Of a DNA stretch of 64,000 nt, positions 25,061 to 33,638 are shown one piece after another. Position numbers and translations under genes: made by a program. The first letter of the stretch is position 1; each line of letters begins with the position of its first letter. Under the pieces are notes generated by a model. That model ran no database searches and was not told the DNA's origin. It was given only the letters and a program-made list of their open reading frames with translations. The DNA comes from Sympetrum striolatum (Eukaryota > Arthropoda > Insecta > Odonata > Libellulidae), in contig CANPUZ010000072.1 of the NCBI GenBank assembly GCA_947579665.1, positions 186,001 through 250,000 on the forward strand, written 5' to 3'.

Positions 25061-25796
25061 AACATGCTTGCAGAATAATTTATACGAAAGACTATATTGC
25101 CACATTTGAAAGGATGTGGCTACAATGGAACTGGGCGAATCAGAAAGAACCGGATTCTGAAAGATTGTCCACTATCACCAAAAAATGATCTAAAAAAGGA
25201 GAAGAGTGGAGAGGGCATCACAGCTATTTCTACATGCGAAGGAATAGGAATTACTAAATGGCTGGACAATTTATAATTGTAACAGCTTTAACAGAATATG
25301 GAGTTACGCCTTTGATGAAAGCTAAAAGATTTTATAGAAAACAAAAGAAAATTATTCAGCTTCCATAACCGTTCGTCATATCAAAGTATAATAAGCATAT
25401 GGGTGGAACAGACCAAATTCATGAACAGGTAAATTCACCGCATATTGGAAAGATATGATTAATATAAATCATTCACAACTCAGAAAATCAAATAATAAAA
25501 GGGAATCCTCAGATCCAAGGACAAAATTAGAGTTTAGACGGGAGATTGCTAGGGCGTACTTTATTTGGTATAGGACGGAAAAAAACCACCTGGTGGATGA
25601 CTCAGCAAGGCTTCAACATCAAAAACTGGCTCCACACAAGAGTTGCGGTATGATCATTTAATCCGTAAAATTTGATATACCACAAAAAAGGAAAAAGCTG
25701 CACATATGAAGAGTGCAAGAGTCGTGGGAGAACAATGCGTAACAAATGCGATGTTGGGCTATGTATAATATGCTATACAAAGTACTTAAGAAAATA
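25061..25796 (+). pseudogene. piggyBac transposase, C-terminal part
   Basis: Contains PFVISKYNKHMGGTD, the conserved box with the third catalytic Asp. It is followed by a long degenerate region and a cysteine-rich tail (CTYEECKSRG, CDVGLCIICY), the usual C-terminal zinc-binding part. Several in-frame stops. It continues the part ending near 24175 once the inserted repeat is removed. Confidence 0.7.
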
Positions 25797-26019
25797 ATTT
25801 TAAAATAAATACTTATATATTCCAAGAAAAAAACTTCATAAAATATTGTTTTAAAATAAATAACATTTTTTGTGATAAAATGCTTTTTTTTTTATTTCAT
25901 CATGGTGCGCGCATTAGTAGTAGTGCTAAGGACTGACGTGCCCATTTGGGAACAGGCATTTGCAACGAACCTATTATTGTTAACTATTTTAAAACAATTT
26001 TCTCTTGTTAATTTAGGTC

Positions 26020-26217
26020 ATCTGAATACCAATGTACTAAAATTAGGGTAATTTTTAAGAAAAGAAAATTCTCATCCTTGGAGGGATGGAATGAGCTTCC
26101 CTCAAGCGTAAGAAATACACCTTTAGAATCCTTCAAGAATGTATTTCATGACTGGATTTTACTAAATTTACTCTACTCCATGGACGAATATTTAAATATG
26201 AATATCAACATCGTTTA
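26020..26217 (+). pseudogene. Short LINE 3' coding remnant
   Basis: Reads WNELPSSVRNTPLESFKNVF and then a stop near 26217. This phrase (WN.LP..V....L..FK) is the usual C-terminal end of many LINE ORF2 proteins. Only about 50 codons remain. Confidence 0.5.
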
Positions 26218-28848
26218 ATTCTTCAGCCAATGTAACTTACATTATGTTCTTCCTAATTTATTATGCTGTATAATTTTGTTCACAAAATTGCAAAATATGA
26301 CAAAAATAAGTTATGTAAAATCACAAACTAATCTAAACGTGTGAAAAACAAAGGCTTTCAATCAGTGAGAAACCCTTCCTTCACATAAATATACTTCCAT
26401 TTTAAAATGTTAACATCGACATATTATTAAATTCTAAATAAATACTAATAGACGATACTGTAAATACAGCATAAACAAATTAACAGTCATAATCACCGTT
26501 GATGCATTACCGGAAATGCAACATTGTTTACGAGATGAAATCATGATTTGTGAAGTTATTCCTCAGCTATTATCAGATGCCAACAGATTTATATGGTGGC
26601 ATGGTAGTTTAGTGGTTAGAACAACTGCCCAACACATATATAATCCACAATGGTATTACAATTGAACTTATAACAAATCTAACTTGAATTGCATCTAATT
26701 CTAATAATTATTATACCAAAACAACAATACGCATTAATCATTAATAGCTGATCAATTGCGACAATTTCGTCAACAAGAGAAACTATTAGCTAAGACCTCA
26801 TATCTACAAATATTATAATAATGGCAAATAATTTGCAGAAAACACATACATCATTCGAACTCCTTAAATATTTACTAAAAAGTAAACTGGGCTTGTCCGA
26901 ATTGCATCGTACTCAGCTAAAAGAGCAATTAAGTTTATTTTCACGTATTGGCTAAGTAAAAACATCGTAAAAACTAAGCAATATACTCACCAAGTTTCCT
27001 TTCAAACAAACGAGATCGATTTCGCAATATTTTCCAAAAATAAATTAACGGGATCATACTTACTGCCATTGTATACTGTTCTTAGACTTCTTCTCTATTA
27101 ACCCAATGCCTTCCCGCACGTTCGCTTTTTCTTATATACGTCTCTTCTGATGAACTGCCAGCAAATCAGCTGCCTGCGATAAAAAATAACATTATATCCC
27201 ACGTTAAACATGTATATTTACCGCAATTTGATGCCACGCCGTAACATACTTCATTGATGTACATCTTATCCTCGAATGGTAAACTGTGCGATGCAGCATT
27301 GCTAACAATAGGACATTAATATTGCAAAAACACGATCTGGGGCCGAAAGTTTCGATTTAAAACACACAAAATATGATTATTTCACATTTTATACGCAAGA
27401 GTAGGGATAGTTGATGGATTAAATTAGTTGCGATCCGAAACATGTGCGGAATGACAGTCTTAGAACTTTGTAACGACCGCGGCTCGTTACTCTCACTCCC
27501 TCGACGAAATAAACCCGAGGTTGAAAAGAATTACACAGCCAACTCGCACGTTTACTCACGATTTAGAGATCCAAAAATCCATCTTTGGCTTTCTACAGCA
27601 GGGAGGCGAAGCGGATAGTCAACAATCCGAGAGATTTTTCAAACTTACTCTGCTGGTTGTCAGCCTTTTTCTCCAACAACGGTACGGAGGCGTACGCAAT
27701 ATCGATGCTCGAATGTTTGCGCTTGGGCCGAATTTCAAATTAAAATCTATTAAGCCAAAGAGAACAAAAAACAATCATTAAATCAAAAGGCATTGATATC
27801 AAACGACATAATAACAGAGTTTATTTTCAGGTATCGAGTTAAGGAATTCCACCATCCCACTAGTTACAAGTATGTCCGATAAATTCACTAGAAATTGTTT
27901 TTGAAGTATGTTAATCATCTTGTTATTTTACAATTTTAAGGCTACCAAATCACATAATAACTTATTATCGAAGAAAATTATTATCTCAGAAATTTGCATT
28001 TTGGTTTCATCGAAAGAAAGCTTACGTATGCTTTGTTTACGTTGTACCTTATCTTCTGATACCCCTCTCGATTTCATAGAACCATTGATCTTTATTTAAT
28101 TGGGGAAAGCATTGGACTATAAAAACTAGCTAATAAGTTTGAACACTTTTTAAAAGATAATGAACATTAACAATGCCATATTTAGTATTTAACGCCGTTG
28201 AATTTAATCTACTTCAATATTCCCCGTAGAGAATCAACGGGCGCTTCAGCTAGTTAGGATATAAACACTTATTCCACATTTAACTGAGATATATTCTTAA
28301 CTAAATAATTAAAAAATAAAAATGAACTGAAAACTATTTACAGACGTTTCCGATATATTCTTTTCAAGGTTCAGTTCATAACTCGTCAAACATTTTTAGC
28401 CCTTGAAAGCTTACAGAAAACTTCGTTTCGTGCTAGCCGCCTGAGAGGGTTCTTTCAAGCTTATTTGCTTCTACAAGCAATGTGGGCGAACAACAAGCCC
28501 ATTGGGCGGAAAACCAAAGTAATATTAATCTTCTTATTTTATTACCGTTTTGATAAAAATTCTAAGTAAATATTTCTTATTTCGTCAAACTGAAATCTAT
28601 ATTATTGCACTTTTGACAGCAGCCGGAAATATATTTTCATTGGGTGAGTCGCTGGCTCAGTCGCCTTATATGTGTCTTCCTCTCAAGAGCCTGTTGTGTC
28701 TGGCGTCTGGATCTAATATCTGTGTTCTTGTGTAATATATCTGATACAATAAGATTTGTATCGGTGATAAGCACGGATATTGTTTATTATAATTCAAAAC
28801 TTAGAGAGTTCACATACTGGATTCCACTATCTTTTATCCTTCCCGAAG
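26218..28848. other. Upstream region of gene A, no gene recognised
   Basis: Mostly AT-rich. A CpG-richer stretch at about 27468-27780 holds an open frame of 86 codons (27521-27781) of no recognisable family and might be a piece of an LTR. The last 200 bp before the gene A start are the likely 5' untranslated region and promoter. I see no TATA box I would defend. Confidence 0.35.
26595..26631 (+). other. tRNA 5'-half-like sequence
   Basis: TGGCATGGTAGTTTAGTGG looks like an acceptor stem start plus an A box and D loop, but no anticodon arm, B box or matching acceptor 3' strand follows. Not a functional tRNA gene; possibly a SINE head fragment. Confidence 0.3.
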
Positions 28849-28983
28849 ATGGGCGAAGTTGTTATTAATTCCTTCTGTAGGCTATGCCTGAGAGAGACTT
28901 TTTCTCTCAGTAATATTTTCTCCAGTCACTCTCCTTCAGGTGAACTAATGTACCAAGTGTTGAACTACGTGTACGCTTTGGAG
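28849..28983 (+). CDS. Gene A exon 1: first half of ZAD (45 codons)
   Basis: Starts MGEVVINSFCRLCLRETFSL, with the first zinc-ligand pair of ZAD. Donor GTTAGT at 28984. Confidence 0.85.
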
Positions 28984-29303
28984 GTTAGTTTGCTGTGATG
29001 TCTTTTAGGCTTACGTTGTGGTTGTTTTAAGTTTATACTCTAACAACGACCACTTGGAAATGTTAATGTTTTGATTCCTATTTAATCCAGAACAGAAAAT
29101 CGAATTTTTTGTAAGACGTATTTGACGTGTAGAATGCAATGACTTCGAGGTAGAAGTTTGATCCAAAATGTGCTGCCGGTTGTTTGCACGAACGAATTTG
29201 GGAATTGTGTTTACTTAGGGCTTGAATTCTAGCGGGATGATAGATGTCGCTGAAATGTGTGGTTGCCTTTATTGGATTAATAATTATATTTTATATTTTT
29301 TAG

Positions 29304-29438
29304 ATTTTCCCCGACGACGGTATGCCACCTCTAATATGTGCACCGTGCTCTTGGAAAATGCACGAATTCAACAGCTACAAGATGAATGTTCATTTTGCAA
29401 AGGAAGAGATTGTAAAATTGTTGCACGAGATAAGGCCT
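29304..29438 (+). CDS. Gene A exon 2: second half of ZAD (45 codons)
   Basis: Starts IFPDDGMPPLICAPC, with the second ligand pair, then a helical tail ending HEIRP. Acceptor TTTTTTAG, donor GTGAGT. Confidence 0.85.
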
Positions 29439-29552
29439 GTGAGTACTCATTCAATTGATGTTGAAGTGAACTGGTGTGAATTTCATTTAAATATATATTC
29501 CAGTGCATTAAATGTACATACGAAAAATTGTCTTACCTTTAAATACTTTTAG

Positions 29553-29621
29553 GATTCCGTGGAAGATTCTGACAATAGCGAAAATAGTGACACGCCATTT
29601 GAGTCTGATTCTAATCCTCCG
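29553..29621 (+). CDS. Gene A exon 3: acidic linker (23 codons)
   Basis: Starts DSVEDSDNSENSD, rich in Asp, Ser and Asn; donor GTGAGT. Likely disordered. Confidence 0.75.
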
Positions 29622-30015
29622 GTGAGTTTAAGGAAACGTATATTATTAAGGTATTGTTTTGAAGTTATGATCAATGTAGAAAACAGATAAATACAACATA
29701 AGCCGTTTTCCTAAATGCTGTGTTTATGGCCCATTTGGCATTGAGTTTAATGACAAATGGAAGTAGTACAGAAGCTTTAGTTGTTGTTTACTATTTTGTA
29801 TTATTTTAATATTTATAAAATATCATCTATTACTTTTAATGGATACAAGCAGTTTCTTGAGAGAACTATTGTGTGCTTACCTTTTTCGTGTACTTACAAA
29901 AATTGATTAACATGCGGATATAATGTACTACCATTGGTAATTACATATTTAATGAGTATTTGATAGTTATGATAATTAATGTTAGATGAGGGAATATATG
30001 TGTACATTTTTCCAG

Positions 30016-30090
30016 GTTAATATTAAAGAGGAGATAGATATAGAAGAATGGCAGATGCCAGAGGAATTAAAAAGACCAATGGATACTGAA
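30016..30090 (+). CDS. Gene A exon 4: EWxMP cassette (25 codons)
   Basis: Starts VNIKEEIDIEEWQMPEEL. Contains IKEE (SUMO-type consensus). Homologous to exons in B (59477, 63291) and C (5282, 4625, 6944). Confidence 0.8.
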
Positions 30091-30181
30091 GTGAGCATCA
30101 TAATTAGTAGCTTTTTGATTTCAATTGAGATTTTTTGATTTCCTGAATATGATACATTGTCATTGCTGTTCTTTTCTTTAG

Positions 30182-30259
30182 GGAGATGGCTCTGAATCAT
30201 TACTGCATTCAGGCAGAAACATCATGAATATTCAACAAGAGTCAGCTTCATCAAAAGTG
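30182..30259 (+). CDS. Gene A exon 5: linker (26 codons)
   Basis: Starts GDGSESLLHSGRN, ends SASSKV, donor GTGAGC. Matches the locus B block at 59313-59390, whose acceptor is lost. Confidence 0.75.
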
Positions 30260-30432
30260 GTGAGCATTGAATTTTTTCATTAATCATAAGTATTATGCTA
30301 ACTTTGACTGAAAATTAAAATCAGAATAATGCTCAAAGAATGTTTTAATGATTTTAATTTGTGTTGTACATTGTGTAATAACTTTTTCTTTTATTATTCT
30401 CAATTAATGAAAGCAAATTTTTTCCAATTTAG

Positions 30433-30501
30433 ATAATGCAAGGGATAAACTTCGAGCTGAAGCAAGAGGAGCTAATTATTGACCAAGAGGAAGCAATTCA
30501 G
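30433..30501 (+). CDS. Gene A exon 6: LKQEE cassette (23 codons)
   Basis: Starts IMQGINFELKQEELIIDQ, donor GTAATT. Homologous to locus B exons at 47292 and 59064. Confidence 0.75.
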
Positions 30502-31022
30502 GTAATTATACTTCTCGGTATTGTAATTATGTTCTAATATATATCTACTTTTGCTTGTCCATTTCTCAGACTTTGCTATATATTTATTTAGGTTGCAAAT
30601 AGGGTTTGTGTAGTAATGTAATTGTAACTGGGAAACCTCATGACATATAACTATATCACTGTTGATGTCGTGGAATGGAATCTTAAAAATTTTTATGATT
30701 AATTTATGTTATCAAAAATATCTTTTAAATTTTATTTTCAAAGAAATACTTGAATTACAACTTGAGGAATTGAACGAAGAGGTATAGAAGGAATATCTGC
30801 TTAGCAATTGACAAGAAAAAATAATCAGTTTTAAATATTGACTTGTAATTTTGTCTACGATTCATTGTAAAAGGATGTCAAATATGTTTCGAGAGTTTCT
30901 CATTTTTTTCATTTCTCTTCTTCATTCTTTCGTGTTGAATAACTAATACTGGGACTAGTTTGTTTTTTAAATAAACTACTTTAACTTGTTTCATATTAAT
31001 ACTGTTTTCTTCTTCATTTCAG

Positions 31023-31826
31023 ACCCCTGTGTCTTTGGATTTAACAAATTTTTTGAGTTTGGAGGCTTCAGAAGAAGCTGTTGGGAGTCTGTTTGAGGGA
31101 GAGAGCATTTGCTCTACTCAAAGTATCTCCGTTGAGATGAGAGACACCAATTAGAGGATACATGAGGAAGATCTAAGAGATGATATTGAACCAGAAGAGG
31201 AATCACTATATTCTGAGATTTCAAGGAGCATTTTGACTGTTAGAAAATCTGGACGGTCGCAATTAAAAGCCCATCTTTCTAAGGGCAGGTTTGTATGTGA
31301 TATTTGTAAAAAACGTTGTACAACTAAGCAGAATTTGGGTAGGCTTTTATGGGTCCATTATGATGAAAGTCCTTTTAGCTGTAGTAAATGTGATAAAACA
31401 TTTAAGTCTGACAATCTGAGGTATATACATGAGCTCAGGCATCTTAGAGACAAAATTCATTTTGGAAAAAGTGAAAAGGGAACCAAAAAATTCCTGTATT
31501 CATGTGACTTATGTGCAATGAATTTTAGTTCTGAAATTGGGCTATGGAGACATTCTAATGTGCATAATAGTAAATATGAATGTTACTCTTGTGGAAAATG
31601 TTTTTGGGATACTTCTGGCCTTAGGAGACATTTAACAACTCATACAAAAGAGAAGCCATTTAAATGCGAAGTGTGCTTAAAATGTTTTAGTCTAAAGGGT
31701 AATCTGAATACCCATTTGTTAAGTCATTCTTCAGAGAGACCATATGTCTGTGATATCTGTGATAAGAGATTCAAGACGATGCAAAGTAAGAATCGACATG
31801 CATTATGTCATTTGAGAAAAAAATGA
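31023..31826 (+). pseudogene. Gene A terminal exon: C2H2 fingers, broken by TAG
   Basis: 804 nt, the same length as the terminal exon of B. A 43-codon acidic lead ends in TAG at 31152. The frame then stays open through six fingers to a TGA at 31824. Finger 1 keeps its two Cys and one His (CDICKK ... WVH), but the first His is gone. Fingers 2-6 have all ligands. The lack of any other lesion indicates a recent loss or continuing use. Confidence 0.85.
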
Positions 31827-31889
31827 AATCCTTACTTGCTATGTTTGTCCCTTTTTATAGTCGCAGAAGTTTCTTTGCTGAACACTGCT

Positions 31890-31895
31890 AATAAA
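31890..31895 (+). promoter_or_regulatory. Polyadenylation signal of gene A
   Basis: AATAAA 63 bp past the stop; the same signal sits at an equivalent place in gene B. Confidence 0.65.
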
Positions 31896-33010
31896 TATGG
31901 AAGAAAAAATTTTAATTTTTTGATTTTTTACTGCATTTCCTAAATCGTTTATCTTTAAATTGATTTATTTTTAAATTTAATCTATTTTTTCAAAACTAAA
32001 TGCAAAAAACTTGGCAATACACATTTCTGCACAACGATCTTCCTTAAAAGAGGTTATACAAACGGAAATTATTACCAATTCCAAGAAATACAAATTATTT
32101 AATTTAATACCCTATCATAGAATTTTCTAAGCTTCACAAAGCGTGCTTTTTCCACCCCCTCCCCTGCACTTTCTTGGTTAGATAAGCGGGCTGAGTGCTC
32201 CACGAAACAAGGATAAGTAAAATTCTACATGGACAATGGTAGTAATTTTTTCACTGTAAAAATTATCAAATTCGTCAACAGTGCGTGCATGCTGTGCCTA
32301 AGGCACTTTAAAATTTCTTGTAGGTCGTTAAATAACGAAAATAACAGTTTTCTTTATCAACAATTTTTGAATAGTAAATAAATAGTAAATAGGTTTTAAT
32401 TCGGCACATACATTTATAAAAGATAGATCTTGCACCTTTTGAAGTCTCATGATGATAACTTGAGAAGTTTTAAAAAGTTAGCGTTCAAAGTGGAGCTACC
32501 GATTTCTGAGTGCAAAAAAACATGCTTTTTTCATACGATGCCTCATAAAAAATTGCTGATGGTATTCACAAAACTAAATATATAAAATGTATAAATAAAT
32601 TTCCTTTCATTTTCAGCTTATTTCATTGCTATCAATGAATAGGTTACTGAGATACAACACCTCAAACTCAAGTATCTAGACTTTTTGCATGGATAGTAGG
32701 TGCTTTACTAGAACAGACATTTTCAAATAAATAGTTCGGTTTTTTGTTCTCAACACGTCTTCATGTTTATTTCCATCCGAATTCTTCCATGTCTCAAGAG
32801 GAGTAATTAACGCATTTTAAAAAGACGGTTACAATAAAACTAATACCAATTGTATCCCATCAGCTTTCACAACTACATCATCGTTGGAAAATTCCATTGA
32901 ATGTCAAAACAGAATAGCAACATTAATTACGAGACATGTATATTTCTGAGATATTTTATAACAAACGATTAAAATATTCACACAAATAAAAGTATCAGGA
33001 TCTAACTTAC
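31896..33010. other. Spacer between gene A and the ZAD exon pair, no feature seen
   Basis: AT-rich with no long frame. A minus-strand block near 32865-32920 ending in a GTATTA donor could be a third exon of the ZAD pair, but its acceptor is not convincing. Confidence 0.35.
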
Positions 33011-33567
33011 AGGTCTTGTTTTGCTCATCAACTTAATAATCTTGGCTACAGCAGAACGGACCTTTCTCTTTAATGAGTCGAACTCTATCATTCTACACAT
33101 GCAATGGGAGCATATTTGAGACGCGAGACCATCATTCTCGAATATCCACATCATAAATACATAATATTAAATCACTCATTATGATCAACAATGAATGAGA
33201 TTAGAAATATCAAGATAAACTATATCAGTATGGGATATCACTTTCAAATAGCATTAATGCTACCGAAACGTTTTAAACCAATTAATAAGTCACACGTAAA
33301 TGTAGTTGTTACAATATCTTTAAAAAAGTTGATCTTCAAAAGTAACACCTTCACAAAAATTCCTAACAGACGACAAGAATAAACATAGAACTAAATAATT
33401 GTTTGTAATGATTTAGCATTTTCAAAAACGATAGCTCATATATTGGCAATCATCTCATTTACTTTGATATCGTATATAAAAAGAAGAATCTGACACAAAG
33501 GATCTCCAGTTGCAGAATGGTGCAAGAATACGTTAGTGAGTGAAAAACCTTCCTTCGAACAGAGTCT
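33011..33567 (-). pseudogene. Broken ZAD exon pair (locus D) split by a LINE
   Basis: Exon 1 remnant 33463-33567 has 35 codons (RLCSKEGFSLTNVF ... FIYDIK) and a GTAAAT donor. It equals residues 11-45 of gene A exon 1. The first ten codons are absent because a LINE 3' end abuts at 33567. Exon 2, 33011-33145, has 45 codons, exactly as in gene A (IFENDG, CSHC, MSKTRP), with donor GTAAGT, but its acceptor reads GG instead of AG. Linker and finger exons are not seen nearby. It may once have led into array C at 3.4-7.4 kb on the same strand, which is speculative. Not functional as it stands. Confidence 0.8.
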
Positions 33568-33638
33568 ATGTCTATGTCTATGTAAGAACCCTGCAAGCCG
33601 CCTTTCGGCGTGTGGCAGGGGGTGCAAGCACCTTGACT

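Larger units (their letters stand above)
21612..25960 (+). mobile_element. piggyBac-family element, decayed and invaded
   Basis: The left end is TTAA followed by CCCTTTAAGGACTGACG at 21616, matching the target site and terminus style of piggyBac elements. An inverted inner repeat (CCCATATGGGCATGTCA) is at about 22840, and its mirror (TGACGTGCCCATTTGGG) at about 25931. The outer right terminus is not found. The transposase remains are at 23173-25796. A hAT remnant (21964-22811) and a composite repeat (about 24235-25060) sit inside it. Confidence 0.75.
28849..31826 (+). pseudogene. Locus A: ZAD-C2H2 zinc-finger gene, seven exons, with an in-frame stop
   Basis: The exons are 28849-28983, 29304-29438, 29553-29621, 30016-30090, 30182-30259, 30433-30501 and 31023-31826, all phase 0 with good splice sites. 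The start has A at -3 and G at +4. Residues 1-90 form a ZAD dimerisation domain (zinc ligands CRLC and CAPC), residues 91-187 an acidic linker. The terminal exon has 268 codons including the stop, with six C2H2 fingers. Codon 44 of that exon is TAG (31152-31154), so translation should end at residue 230, before the fingers. Finger 1 has also lost its first His. Such proteins normally bind DNA in the nucleus as dimers. It is either a recent pseudogene or a gene for a ZAD-only protein. Confidence 0.85.

Noticed and set aside
27521..27781. 86-codon frame upstream of gene A
   Set aside because: No recognisable family or splice context; the surrounding CpG-richer DNA may be an LTR piece, but no partner or primer site is seen.
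33436..33627. 63-codon minus-strand frame as a small gene
   Set aside because: It is a chance fusion of the LINE 3' untranslated region with the ZAD exon remnant and intron.
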